From: Streptomyces naganishii JCM 4654 | Lineage (GTDB): Bacteria > Actinomycetota > Actinomycetes > Streptomycetales > Streptomycetaceae | Assembly (NCBI RefSeq): GCF_014650575.1 | Contig: NZ_BMVF01000024.1 | Location: 39,992-103,991, forward strand | Direction: 5' to 3' | DNA length: 64,000 nucleotides | Shown: in pieces, positions 52,848-62,055 of the stretch | Layout of the letters: each line of letters starts with the position of its first letter | How positions within the stretch are numbered: the first letter of the stretch is position 1 | Notes under the pieces: model-generated | The model's database searches: none | What the model saw: the letters and a program-made list of their open reading frames with translations, nothing else | What the model was told of the DNA's origin: nothing | Translations under genes and position numbers: made by a program

Positions 52848-53830
52848 CAGGAGAGCTCCACGTCGCCGTAGACGTCGTAATCACCGGTTTCGCTGCCGTA
52901 GTTGTGGCCCGCGGCGACAGTGTGGCCCCTGTCGCTCTGCAGCGTGACGACATCGAGGTCGTCTCCCGTCGTCCCCGCTGCGGAAGCCTGCGGCAGCAGG
53001 AGACGCTTGATGTCGTTGACGCAGCGGTCGAGCAGGGACGTCTCGCTGATGCGGTCCCGCAAGGCGCGGCGGGTGCGTGGGCCGATGTCCTCCTCGTCCT
53101 CGGCGGCCACGTCGAAGGCGAGCGGGATTCCTATCTCCGTCTTGTACAGATCGGCGATGTCCAGGACGAAGGAGAGTTCGTGGCCGGAGTGGATGAAACC
53201 GAGCGCCGGACTGCAACCGAGTGAGGCGACGACCGCGTGGGCGATGCCGTACATGCACTGGGCAGCAGCGGTGACTGCCTGGTTGACGGGGTCGCCGCTG
53301 GCGAAGTCACCAGGGGTGTAGCGGCGGCCGCGCCAGGGAACGCCGGTGCGGGCGGACTGGGCCCGGTAGCAGTCCTTGACACGACTTCCTTCGCGGCCGA
53401 GGAGTTCCTGACGGGTGAGACCGGCGGGGTCCTCGTCGGGGAATCGCAGTCGGTACATGGCTCGGGCGACGGCAAGCCGGCTGCGGGGGTTGGCCCACTG
53501 CACGGCTTGTGCTTCGGCGAGCGCGGAAGAGCGGCTCAGGGCGCGGCCGCCGGCGTAGTAGCGCACGCCCTGTTCCCCGACCCAGCAGACGGCGGCGCCC
53601 GTTTCGCCAAGGACGCTCATTGCCTGGTGGGTGATGCGGGTGCCGGGTCCGAGGAGGAGAGTGCCGATGGTCGCCGACGGAATATGGGTGGTGCCGTCGG
53701 CGTCCTCGGCGGTGATGGCGTTGGCGTCCCGATGCACGGTGCAGCGCTCGAGGTAGACGAAGGACAGCCGTTCGCCGGTGCGGGTGAGCTGGCGTGGGCT
53801 GAGCGCGGCCCGCCGGGAGACGGTGGTCAC
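52844..53830 (-). CDS. cas1: CRISPR-associated endonuclease/integrase Cas1 (type I-E)
   Basis: The 328-residue protein has the I-E Cas1 layout: a beta-rich N-domain (LSFVYLERCTVHRDANAITA, then TIGTLLLGPGTRITHQAM) and a helical catalytic domain. The metal ligands are the Glu in LGREGSRVKDCYRAQ and the His and Asp in ALGFIHSGHELSFVLDIADL. It integrates spacers at the leader end of both arrays. The GTG at 53830 has GAGGTGA upstream inside cas6e. The product appears intact. Confidence 0.97.
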   Translation of the reverse strand: MTTVSRRAALSPRQLTRTGERLSFVYLERCTVHRDANAITAEDADGTTHIPSATIGTLLLGPGTRITHQAMSVLGETGAAVCWVGEQGVRYYAGGRALSRSSALAEAQAVQWANPRSRLAVARAMYRLRFPDEDPAGLTRQELLGREGSRVKDCYRAQSARTGVPWRGRRYTPGDFASGDPVNQAVTAAAQCMYGIAHAVVASLGCSPALGFIHSGHELSFVLDIADLYKTEIGIPLAFDVAAEDEEDIGPRTRRALRDRISETSLLDRCVNDIKRLLLPQASAAGTTGDDLDVVTLQSDRGHTVAAGHNYGSETGDYDVYGDVELSW

Positions 53831-53834
53831 CGTC

Positions 53835-54617
53835 TCACCTCGCCGTACCGACTGGGGCCAGCGTGAGCAGACCGCAGCCGTATGCCTTGGCCTTGCCGAT
53901 CCCCTGGGTCAGGGCGCGGCGCAGCAGTTGCGGATCGGTGATCTCCAGTCGCCCGTCGAAGGTGACGGTGACAAGGCTGACGGGCGCCCGGCGGCCGCCC
54001 TGGGCGGCGGTGCTGCGGGACTTGTCGAAGGCGAGTACGCGTTTGTCGCGGACGGTCACTTCATACCGGTCGCCGGGGTGAGGCTGCTTGGTACGGGTGG
54101 TGCCACTGGGAAGCAGTCGCCTGTCATCTGCCTTCTCCAGTATGCGGAAGCCGCACGTCTCCTGACGCTTGAGGAGCCAGCCCATCTGGTGCACCGGGGT
54201 GAGATGTGCGGTGCGCTTGGTCGGTTCGTCGTCCTTGCGGCGGGCGTGGTGGACGGGGTTGGCGGTGAGGCGGAACGCCCACTTGTCCCCCGCGGTGAGC
54301 CGGTCGAGGAGTGGGCCGTAGGGGCGGCTCTGCCAGCCTGGCTCGGCCGGGTCGGCGGCGGCTGCGGCGGGCCAGCCGGCTTGTTCGACGAGGTGGGTGA
54401 GGTCGGGCCGGTCGGGGCTGACGACGTACAGCATCACTTCGGCGCGGGTGGTGTGGTCCAGCCGCCACAGCACCCGCGGGCCCTCTGAAGGGGGTGTGTC
54501 TGTGGGCAGCAGTGTCGGGAAGGACGACATGACGGCCGCGTGCATGGCCTGAGGGGAGGACAGCAGGCGGCGGGCACCGGACCGCGCGGTGTTCACGCGG
54601 AAGCGGGTGAGGAACAT
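53835..54617 (-). CDS. cas6e: CRISPR pre-crRNA endoribonuclease Cas6e (Cse3/CasE)
   Basis: The 260-residue protein starts MFLTRFRVNTARSGARRLL, then SPQAMHAAVMSSFP (conserved His of the active site). It has HHARRKDDEPTKRTAHL in the middle and the Gly-rich loop GIGKAKAYGCGLLTLAPV at the end, all typical of Cas6e. It cuts pre-crRNA at the base of the repeat hairpin and stays bound as part of Cascade. One enzyme must handle both repeat types, which differ in stem length by one pair but share the ATGGTCCC 5' handle. The start codon overlaps the cas5 stop. Confidence 0.95.
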   Translation of the reverse strand: MFLTRFRVNTARSGARRLLSSPQAMHAAVMSSFPTLLPTDTPPSEGPRVLWRLDHTTRAEVMLYVVSPDRPDLTHLVEQAGWPAAAAADPAEPGWQSRPYGPLLDRLTAGDKWAFRLTANPVHHARRKDDEPTKRTAHLTPVHQMGWLLKRQETCGFRILEKADDRRLLPSGTTRTKQPHPGDRYEVTVRDKRVLAFDKSRSTAAQGGRRAPVSLVTVTFDGRLEITDPQLLRRALTQGIGKAKAYGCGLLTLAPVGTAR

Positions 54618-55339
54618 CAGGCGCTCTCTTCGTCCAGGGCGTCGAACGGGTCATGCCGCGGCAGTTGCCGGGCGGACGGGTTGGGGATACGCACGCTGTA
54701 GCTGACCTGGGTGCGCAGAGCGTGGCGTCGGTGCTCCGCGGCGAAGCTGAGCGGCTGGTCCCGCAGGGTGTCCGCGGTGTTCTGCTCGTGTGCGTCCGCC
54801 TCGCGAAGCACGGTCAGTTCGACGTCGTTCTGGCCGCGGTACTGCCTGCGGTACCAGGGCGATGCCTGCCACGGTTCCTCGCGCAAAGCGTCCTGCAGAC
54901 CGGCGTGGTCGTGGAGGTGGAGCTCGACGGGGAGGGAGGGCGGGCAGGAGCGACGGCCGAGGAACGGTGCGTAGACCGGCGCGAGGAGAGCTGCGTGCAG
55001 TTCGGCGAGCAGCCGGTGGTCGCCTTCGAGGGCGGCCAAGAAGACGGCGTCGGCGAGGTAGAAACGATTGGACAGTGGCATGGATTTACCGGTGACGCCG
55101 TGGTGGGCGGTCTGGAAGTCCCGTACCCGAGTGCCTGGCTGGTCGATCCGGACGCCGAACCGCAAGGCGGCCAGCGGCCTCAGCTTGTTGTCGTCGCCGC
55201 GTTCGATGCCGGCTGCCGCAGCGAGTAGGCCGATGACGCCACTCTTGGTGGGGGCAGACTCCGTGGTACGGCGGGCGAAGCGGGCCGAGGCCCCCCAGGA
55301 TTGCAGGGGGCCTGCGAGCCGGAGGGTCAGGACGCTCAT
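54617..55339 (-). CDS. cas5e: Cascade subunit Cas5 (type I-E, CasD)
   Basis: The 240-residue protein begins MSVLTLRLAGPLQSWGASAR, then RRTTESAPTKSGVIGLLAAA, the classic Cas5e opening. Later come VRDFQTAHHGVTGKSMPLSNRFYL and FLGRRSCPPSLPV. Cas5 caps the 5' handle of crRNA in Cascade. The ATG at 55339 overlaps cas7 by 4 nt (ATGA). Length is normal for the family. Confidence 0.96.
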   Translation of the reverse strand: MSVLTLRLAGPLQSWGASARFARRTTESAPTKSGVIGLLAAAAGIERGDDNKLRPLAALRFGVRIDQPGTRVRDFQTAHHGVTGKSMPLSNRFYLADAVFLAALEGDHRLLAELHAALLAPVYAPFLGRRSCPPSLPVELHLHDHAGLQDALREEPWQASPWYRRQYRGQNDVELTVLREADAHEQNTADTLRDQPLSFAAEHRRHALRTQVSYSVRIPNPSARQLPRHDPFDALDEESA

Positions 55340-56529
55340 GCGGGCTTCTCCAGGCGCTCGGCGACGGCCTGGCCGATGGCGGCGACGAGTTCGCCGATGT
55401 TCTGTGACTCGGCGCCGATGCCGGCGAGCTTCTGCGTGTTCGGGCCGACGCGCAGCACCCAGGTGAGAGTGGACTCTTCGTCGCCGTAGGCACGCTCGAT
55501 GTCGGGGATGTACGCGGCCAGACGCTCTGACGCCTCGCGGACGTAGCCGCCGCTATCGCCCCGTACCGGGTCCTCGAACGCGGCGACGAAGCTGACGGGT
55601 CGGGTGGTGCGCAGCTTGACGATCACCGCGTCGGGCAGTGTGTGGTGCCCGAAGGTGTTGATCTTGCCCGTGGGCAGGGAGGCGATGAAGCCGTGGACGA
55701 AGGCCTCCACAGCTCGGCGGACCGGATCGGTGCGCGGCTCGTCGTCGCGCAGGCCCTGTCCGAGGTTGGCGGCGAGCTGGTGGACACCGAGAGCGGCGTA
55801 GCGGTACAGGGTGGCGGAGTTGAAGTCGACGGTGCCGATCATGCCGGCGCCGGTCTCTGCGTCGGTGTTCTCGTCGTCGACGGCGGTGTAGTAGTCCGAC
55901 TCGTTGTCCACGCGGTGGACGCTGATGGCGTGAGCGACCTGGACGGCGGCGTCGACATTGATGTCGGCGTCGTCGGCCACCATGCGGCCGAACAGGGCGA
56001 TGTCGACGGAGTGGAGAGTGTCGGCGATCTGCTTCGCCCGGCCCTTGTTCTCCTTGTCCTTCAGGTACGCCGTGATGTCGGCGGCGCCCTCGACGGCGAG
56101 GCGGGCCAGGCCGTCGAGTTGGCGGGAGCTGAGAAACACCAGGTACTTGGATTCGGGTGCCGGTTCGGGCTCACCGTCCTTGGCCGCGGCCGCCTTGCGC
56201 TTGGGAACCTCGGTCTTCAACCCGGTTGCTTTCACGGTCTCGTCCGCGATTCGCAGCGCGGTCTCACCGGTGAGGGAGGGATCGAGCGCGGTGATCCGGT
56301 CCGCGACTGCCTCCACGATCTTCTTGGTCCGTACGCCGAGCTCGCTCGCGTCCAGCAGGTGTTCGTCCTTGAAGTACGTACGCGTGGCTCGCTTCCATGC
56401 CTGGCTGGAGACGCGGGCGCGCGGCACTCCCCCGTACACCGCGGTCTTCGGGGCACCGGTGTCGTCACGGTTGATGTTGCTGGGCGGGACGGTCTGCAGG
56501 GCGTGTACGTCGAGGAAGATGCGGTTCAC
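55336..56529 (-). CDS. cas7e: Cascade backbone subunit Cas7 (type I-E, CasC/Cse4)
   Basis: The 397-residue protein begins VNRIFLDVHALQTVPPSNIN, then RARVSSQAWKRATRTYF, the signature of Cse4/CasC. It continues with TGAGMIGTVDFNSATLYRYA and GKINTFGHHTLPDAVIV. Six copies would form the crRNA-binding filament of Cascade. The GTG at 56529 overlaps cse2 by 4 nt; a longer open frame upstream to 57042 is only the shadow of cse2. A Lys/Ala/Pro-rich insert near residue 120 is a likely surface loop. Confidence 0.96.
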   Translation of the reverse strand: MNRIFLDVHALQTVPPSNINRDDTGAPKTAVYGGVPRARVSSQAWKRATRTYFKDEHLLDASELGVRTKKIVEAVADRITALDPSLTGETALRIADETVKATGLKTEVPKRKAAAAKDGEPEPAPESKYLVFLSSRQLDGLARLAVEGAADITAYLKDKENKGRAKQIADTLHSVDIALFGRMVADDADINVDAAVQVAHAISVHRVDNESDYYTAVDDENTDAETGAGMIGTVDFNSATLYRYAALGVHQLAANLGQGLRDDEPRTDPVRRAVEAFVHGFIASLPTGKINTFGHHTLPDAVIVKLRTTRPVSFVAAFEDPVRGDSGGYVREASERLAAYIPDIERAYGDEESTLTWVLRVGPNTQKLAGIGAESQNIGELVAAIGQAVAERLEKPA

Positions 56530-57212
56530 GAGGCGTCCTTGTCGATTTCCGTGGTGCTGGTGGTGTCGGGGCCGGCGGAGGGGGACTTGCCGTCGGTGGG
56601 CTTGCCGTGCCAGGCGTGGAAGGAACGGCCCCACTCCCTGCGGACGGTGTCCGCGCCGCCGGGCCACTGCCAGGTGTAGAGCTGTCCGGCGAGCTGAGCG
56701 TGATCCAGTTCGATGTCCTCGCGGCGCAGCAGGACGACGATGTCGCGCAGCCGTTGGGCAAGAACGGTCAGGTCGGGGGCGGTGCCGGCCCGGACCAGGC
56801 GCTTGTGCACAGGTTCGTCGATCTCGCCGGGCTTCATCATCCGGCGCACCGCGGCTCCCAGGCCCCGGCGGCGGCCTGGCCGGTCGGCCTGATACATGCC
56901 GGTGCGGCGGGACTGCTGGTGCAGCGCGTAGAGGGTGAGTGCGACGTGCAGGGCGTCCTCGGCCCGGATCAGTTCGTTCTCGCTCAGCGGCCGGGCACCG
57001 TCCGGCGTTTCGTGAAGGGGACCGGTGTCGATCAGCGCCCACAGGTCGGGCAGTTGCCCGGCCTCCCGGCCGGCGCCGCGGCGGAGCCGGGCGAGGGCCG
57101 CGACGGCATGCGGCTGATCATCGAGGTAGCCTCGTTGGAGGGCGGCGATGTGGCCGGCGGCGAGCCGGGCGACGCGCTCGCGTGGGGTGGCAGGTGCGGT
57201 GACGGTGGTCAT
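56526..57212 (-). CDS. cse2: Cascade small subunit Cse2 (CasB)
   Basis: The 228-residue protein is mainly helical. It has HVALTLYALHQQSRRTGMYQ and RRMMKPGEIDEPVHKRLVRAG, matching the Cse2 family pattern of ALHQQ and a basic patch that contacts target DNA. The ending IELDHAQLAGQLYTWQWPGG, then VRREWGRSFH, is also typical. It lies between cse1 and cas7 with 4-nt overlaps on both sides. Residues after 205 are a disordered tail. Confidence 0.94.
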   Translation of the reverse strand: MTTVTAPATPRERVARLAAGHIAALQRGYLDDQPHAVAALARLRRGAGREAGQLPDLWALIDTGPLHETPDGARPLSENELIRAEDALHVALTLYALHQQSRRTGMYQADRPGRRRGLGAAVRRMMKPGEIDEPVHKRLVRAGTAPDLTVLAQRLRDIVVLLRREDIELDHAQLAGQLYTWQWPGGADTVRREWGRSFHAWHGKPTDGKSPSAGPDTTSTTEIDKDAS

Positions 57213-58903
57213 GCGGGTGCCTTCACGGTGGTTTCGAGTGCCGGGCTTGCGTCCGCATCCGGCGGCATGTCAGGGGAATCAGGGCGCCCGAGGCCCTTGT
57301 ACAGAGCGGCGCGGAACCACTTGCCGGCGAGTGCGGAGTTGAGCCACTCGGTGCCGTGCTTGAGCTGGACGATCCGGCCCTGCCAGGCGGCGTCCCCGGC
57401 CGCAGTCATCAGCCGGTCGCCGAGCCCACCGACGATCTTGTACACCTGCTGCTGCCAATCGGCGCGCTGCGCATAGGGGTCGTCGGTGTCGGCCAGGTGT
57501 GCGAGCCAGGTGCGGTAGGGGGCCTCGAGGAGACCGTAGGCGAGATCGCGCGCGCTGGAGCGGGGCCCGTCCATCTCGGTGCCGGCCGCGCGGGCCAGGT
57601 TGGTGGCGAGGTCGCCTACCGCATTGACCGCAAGATCGGCGTCGCCGACGGCCGCGACGGCCTGCTCGGCGTAGCGCCGGTCCTGCTCATGGAGCAGGAC
57701 GACGGCCATGGCCACGTGGTCGTCGACAATCTCGTCGATTACAGACTGCTGCGTGCCGTAGCGTGCGCCGATGATCCGGGCCCGGACGAGGAAGCCGCGT
57801 TCCAGTTCTCCCTCCGTCACCAGGCGAGCCACCCACTCCAGGATCCCCGGCCGCAGGTAGTCGGCAGGCTCCGCTCCCTGGGCCCTGACAGCCTCGTTGG
57901 CGATCAGGGCGCCGAGCCCGCGCCATGCGGAACGCTCGGGAGAGTGCTCGCGCGGCAGATAGACCGGACTCTTGCGGAGCTTTGCCTCCTGAGGCTTGCT
58001 GCGCCGCCAGGCGGTCATCGGCTCTCGGTGCTGACGGTCGCGGGCGGTGAGGGGGTCGCCGTAGCCGAGGACGACGCCGTGCACGCCGGTCTCGTCGAAG
58101 TGGAGCCGCAGGCGCCGCGTCTGCCAGGTGTACAGGTCGCGTACACCGGTCGGGGCGCGCTCGGCGCCGCCCGGGCCGCACGGCTCCCTGCGCCACGCCG
58201 GCGCGTCCGCTTCGTCGATCTCCAGGTTGGAAGTGTCAGCGGCAACCAGGTTCAAAAGCAGCGTCTCGTGCAGCGTTCGACCTTCGACGAAGACGCCGCC
58301 GAGGTTCCCGGCCCAGCCCACGCCGAGCGGGTAGACCTTGCCTCCCTTGGCGCGCTTGTCGCCTTCCACGCCGGTCTTGATGCCGGAGGTGTCGTAGGCG
58401 TGCGCGTGGACTACCCAGCGGGCTGCCTCGGCGAAGGTGAGCCGCTCGACGGTGGGCATGCGGGCGGTGAAGAACGGTTCTCCGTTGGGAACGTCGGCCA
58501 CGATCCGGTTGAGGGAGAACACCTCGTCCTTCGCCGTGCACAAACCCGCGGTCTGGAAGAACGGCGTCTTGGCGTCCAACAGATCGAACCGGCCTCGGTG
58601 CGCCTCGAGGTACACGCCGACCGGCGCGAAGCAGTTCTCGTCCGCCCACAGCTCCGCCCACGCGTCGGCGTCCTGGGGCCCGCCGAGTGCGTCGTGTGCG
58701 ACCGCGAGCAGCAGACGGACCAGGGCGAACTCCTGGGTGGGCAGGTCACCGACGATGCGCCGCAAGTCATGGGCCTGCTCGAACACCTGGCGCAGTGACA
58801 ACTCGTCCTGACTGCCGTCCCTTCTGAGCACGGGGATCCACGGCCGGACAGTGAGGTCGAACGACAACACTCTGTCGCCGTTGTTCTGGTCGGTTTCAGG
58901 CAC
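57209..58903 (-). CDS. cse1: Cascade large subunit Cse1 (CasA/Cas8e)
   Basis: The 564-residue protein begins with FDLTVRPWIPVLRRDGSQDE and has FALVRLLLAVAHDALGGPQD, both conserved in Cse1. It also has FFQTAGL near residue 115 and the C-terminal four-helix region. Cse1 recognises the PAM and recruits Cas3. The GTG at 58903 overlaps the end of cas3 by 8 nt. It contains no in-frame stops and looks functional. Confidence 0.95.
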   Translation of the reverse strand: MPETDQNNGDRVLSFDLTVRPWIPVLRRDGSQDELSLRQVFEQAHDLRRIVGDLPTQEFALVRLLLAVAHDALGGPQDADAWAELWADENCFAPVGVYLEAHRGRFDLLDAKTPFFQTAGLCTAKDEVFSLNRIVADVPNGEPFFTARMPTVERLTFAEAARWVVHAHAYDTSGIKTGVEGDKRAKGGKVYPLGVGWAGNLGGVFVEGRTLHETLLLNLVAADTSNLEIDEADAPAWRREPCGPGGAERAPTGVRDLYTWQTRRLRLHFDETGVHGVVLGYGDPLTARDRQHREPMTAWRRSKPQEAKLRKSPVYLPREHSPERSAWRGLGALIANEAVRAQGAEPADYLRPGILEWVARLVTEGELERGFLVRARIIGARYGTQQSVIDEIVDDHVAMAVVLLHEQDRRYAEQAVAAVGDADLAVNAVGDLATNLARAAGTEMDGPRSSARDLAYGLLEAPYRTWLAHLADTDDPYAQRADWQQQVYKIVGGLGDRLMTAAGDAAWQGRIVQLKHGTEWLNSALAGKWFRAALYKGLGRPDSPDMPPDADASPALETTVKAPA

Positions 58904-61823
58904 GGGTCACCTCGAGGCCGTCGCTGGGGCTGTACCGGAGGCAGAAGCCTGCCAGGTGGGTCTGACAGTCCTCGTTGAGCGGCAGGATCAGCTGGCCGGC
59001 GAGCCAGTGACTGTCCTTTCCCTGCCAGGCGGGCACATACAGTTCCTCAAGCTCGTCGATCGCCCGGTCCATGACGTCGGCGTAGCTGAACTGAATCGGC
59101 AGCCGCAGTCCGCAACTTGCCGCCGTGCGGGCCGCGAACGCGGTCGGCACCTGGTCCGTGGGCAGTGGCAGCCCGGCGCGGGGGCGGCCCTTGCGGTCCG
59201 GTGCGAGCCAAGGCACCGTGGCGAAGGTCCCATCGGCGCGCCGGTGTACGACCACGACCTCCAGACTCTCCCGGCTGTCGCGGACTTGGGCCCTCCCTTG
59301 ACGGGTGTCGTCCGCGTCGCCGACCCCCGCTGCGACCCAGCCGAACAGTGGCCGACCGGGGCGGGCGGCGGCGTCAAGTCGGCACGTTGCGGCCCGCTCG
59401 GCCTGGTCCGCGCGATGCTCCTCGAAGTGCGCGCGGGCGGTCTGCAGCGCCTCCGTCCAACTGGCCGGGCCGTCGGACTCTTCGGCGTAGGCGTGCTGCA
59501 CCAGTGGACTGATGTCCGCCGGCAGCCTTACGGGGCGCCTCTGACCGCCGTCGAGGTGCGGCAGCAGGGCGGCAGCGGAACGCAGCAGCGCGTACGCCCC
59601 GTAGACGGCGCGCGAGCCGCGCACCGGCTGGGGTACAGGGGTGTTCCAGTCGACACCGGTGACCAGGCAGCGGGCCTGGCGCAGCCGCTCTGGCCGGTCG
59701 GTCTGTTCCTCGCCGCCGCGCAAATGCCGGTGCAGGCGTCCCATGCGCTGCAGCATGAGGTCGACCGGGGCAAGGTCGGTGACCAGCAGGTCGAAGTCGA
59801 CGTCGAGAGACTGCTCGGCGACCTGGCTGGCAACGACGATGTGTGCTCCTTGCGGCCGGTCGGCCTTGCCAGGCCGCCCAAATCTTCGCAGAAGGCCTGC
59901 GTCCTTGGCGGCACGGTCGACGTCGATGAAACATGAGTGGGCGACGGTGACGTTCGCCTCACCGAACCTCTCCCGCAGCGCAGCAGCTGCTTCAAGGACA
60001 CGGCGCACCGTGTTGCGTACGACGACGGCACAGCCGCCTTCGGCCAGTTCCGCCTCCAGCCGGTCGGCTAGTACGTCAATGTCGTCGTCGAGCCGCTCCA
60101 CCTCGACGTCCGTGCCGCGGTCAGAGGCCTCAGGGCGCCGCATGACCGGCTCGCCCCCGGCCGTGACCGCCGTCAGGAGCGGATACTCGTCGGCCTGGGC
60201 AACAGCATCGAACGAGACCACGGCGTCACCGGTGGCCTTCCCCGCGTACGCCTCGGCCAGCTCCCTTCGTCGGCCGGCCGGCAGAGTCGCGGAGAGCACC
60301 ACCACCGGCACCCGGTAAGCACCCAGCCAGGACAGCACCCGGTCGAGATAGACGCTCATGTACGTGTCGTAGGCGTGCGCCTCGTCGATGACGACGACCT
60401 TCCCGGCGATCGCAAGGTGACGCAGCGCCAGGTGCCTGCTCTTGAGCCCGGCGAACAGCAGTTGATCGACCGTACCCGCGACGAACGACGACAGCATGGC
60501 CTTCTTCCGCCCCCGCAGCCAGGCGTGGGCGACGAGTTCGGCGGCAGCGAAACGGTTCCGGCTCATCGGCCGCCACTCACGCTCGTCGGATCCGTCCACG
60601 TCGACCGCGGCGACCTGTCGGCCCCTGCCCATGAGGTCGGCGAAGTCGTCGTTGAGAGCAGCCTTGGAGTGGGCCAGCTGCACCGAGTAGGACACCCCCT
60701 CCGGGGCCGGGAGACGCTTGAGCCACTCCAACAGACGGGGGAACATCGCGTTGCCGGTCGCCATCGTCGGCAACGCGAAGAACACGCCGCCCGCCCCGAA
60801 CCGCGAGGCAAGGACCTCCACGGCGGCGAGCGCGGCCTCCGTCTTCCCCTCCCCCATCGGCGCCTCGATCACCATCAGCCCCGGCTCATCCATGCCCCAC
60901 GCCAGTTCGACAGCCGCCTCCTGCACCGGCCGGACCTTCGCCCCAGGCGGAAGGTCGAACCGGGAGACGAAAAGTTCCTGGACATCCCCGACCGGTTCCT
61001 TGGCATGCCACGGGCCCGGCAGGTCCAGTCCATGCCAGGCGGCCGCGACCCGCTCGGGGCCCGTACGAGGTACATCCTCAGGAAAGTAGGGGAAGAGGTC
61101 GGGATTGCTGGCAATCCAGTCCGAGACGATGACCAGTGCAGAAAGCAAGACCTGCGCTGGTTGCGGCAGTTTCACCGCCTGCCACGCCGCCAGGCGCTCC
61201 CGTACGCCGAACTCGTCCGCGCATCCGTCGAGCAACTCCTCCTGCACCCGCTTCCACAGCACCCGGCTCGACCCGTGCGTACGCAACAGATGTGGGTGAC
61301 CGTCGAGCGCCTGGATCTGACCGTGCTCGGGCGGCACGCCGTGGTGCCCGCCGACCGCGACCGTGAACTGCCCAGCCTGCTTGACCGTCCAACCGTGCCG
61401 CTCCTCCAGCCACTCCCCCAGCAGCACCTGCCCGGCCAGCCCGTGCGGTGCGAGCCGCCGATCCGCGCCCATCGCCTGTTGCGAGCGCATATCCAGCCCA
61501 TGGCCACGCATGACCTGCGCCAACTGCTCTACCTGGCAGGCGAAGGCGGGCGTCGCCTTCCCGATGTCGTGCACACCGGCCAGCCACACCACCAGCCGGC
61601 GCGCATCCACTTCCCCACCAGGCAGCGCGCCGGCGATCAGCCTCCGCACGGACAGCGGCAACCACTCGTCCCATAACCGCCCGGCCACGGCGGCACTGTC
61701 TTCCATATGCCGCCACAAAGGCAGCCACCGGTCGGAATCACGCTCGTGCTTGGCCCACACGCTCAACGCCGGCCCACCCAGCCGGGCGCGAAGCCCCACT
61801 GGGGTGCCCCCCTCGCCTGTCAT
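58896..61823 (-). CDS. cas3: CRISPR-associated helicase/nuclease Cas3 (type I-E)
   Basis: The 975-residue protein joins an HD nuclease and a superfamily 2 helicase. HD domain: WRHMEDSAAVAGRLW (H39) and LAGVHDIGKATPAF (H85, D86). Helicase: Walker A VIEAPMGEGKTEAALAA, the DEAH box VVIDEAHAYDTYMS, motif III LSATLP, and QVAEQSLDVDFDLLVTDLAP with LMLQRMGRLHRH (motifs V-VI). It unwinds and degrades Cascade-marked DNA. I start at the ATG at 61823; the open frame extends 13 codons further without homology. It heads the cas operon. No good Shine-Dalgarno sequence is visible, but TATGTA ends 6 nt upstream. Confidence 0.96.
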   Translation of the reverse strand: MTGEGGTPVGLRARLGGPALSVWAKHERDSDRWLPLWRHMEDSAAVAGRLWDEWLPLSVRRLIAGALPGGEVDARRLVVWLAGVHDIGKATPAFACQVEQLAQVMRGHGLDMRSQQAMGADRRLAPHGLAGQVLLGEWLEERHGWTVKQAGQFTVAVGGHHGVPPEHGQIQALDGHPHLLRTHGSSRVLWKRVQEELLDGCADEFGVRERLAAWQAVKLPQPAQVLLSALVIVSDWIASNPDLFPYFPEDVPRTGPERVAAAWHGLDLPGPWHAKEPVGDVQELFVSRFDLPPGAKVRPVQEAAVELAWGMDEPGLMVIEAPMGEGKTEAALAAVEVLASRFGAGGVFFALPTMATGNAMFPRLLEWLKRLPAPEGVSYSVQLAHSKAALNDDFADLMGRGRQVAAVDVDGSDEREWRPMSRNRFAAAELVAHAWLRGRKKAMLSSFVAGTVDQLLFAGLKSRHLALRHLAIAGKVVVIDEAHAYDTYMSVYLDRVLSWLGAYRVPVVVLSATLPAGRRRELAEAYAGKATGDAVVSFDAVAQADEYPLLTAVTAGGEPVMRRPEASDRGTDVEVERLDDDIDVLADRLEAELAEGGCAVVVRNTVRRVLEAAAALRERFGEANVTVAHSCFIDVDRAAKDAGLLRRFGRPGKADRPQGAHIVVASQVAEQSLDVDFDLLVTDLAPVDLMLQRMGRLHRHLRGGEEQTDRPERLRQARCLVTGVDWNTPVPQPVRGSRAVYGAYALLRSAAALLPHLDGGQRRPVRLPADISPLVQHAYAEESDGPASWTEALQTARAHFEEHRADQAERAATCRLDAAARPGRPLFGWVAAGVGDADDTRQGRAQVRDSRESLEVVVVHRRADGTFATVPWLAPDRKGRPRAGLPLPTDQVPTAFAARTAASCGLRLPIQFSYADVMDRAIDELEELYVPAWQGKDSHWLAGQLILPLNEDCQTHLAGFCLRYSPSDGLEVTRA

Positions 61824-62055
61824 GCCAGATACATACAGGATGTAGATGAAGAGTGAAGCCAATATGAAGAAAACGGAGAGGCTCTATCGTTACCCGGAGC
61901 GCCGCACCGCAGACCGCGAGCAGAAACGACCTCGGATGGACTTTCGATTGACAGCCCCAAAAGGAAGCCAAGCGGGAGATAGGTACCTTTTGCCGGATTC
62001 TACGAAACTCATGAAAACCACGGCACCTGCGTCATAAACCCGCAGGCCGCACAGT
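61824..62055. promoter_or_regulatory. Divergent region: cas3 promoter (minus) and leader of CRISPR array 2 (plus)
   Basis: These 232 bp have clearly lower GC than the neighbourhood. On the plus strand the last part contains GAAACT 52 nt and CCGCAGG 16 nt before the first repeat of array 2, exactly as in the leader of array 1. The side next to cas3 (ATACAGGATGTAGATGAAG) should hold the cas operon promoter. No gene is present. Confidence 0.8.
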
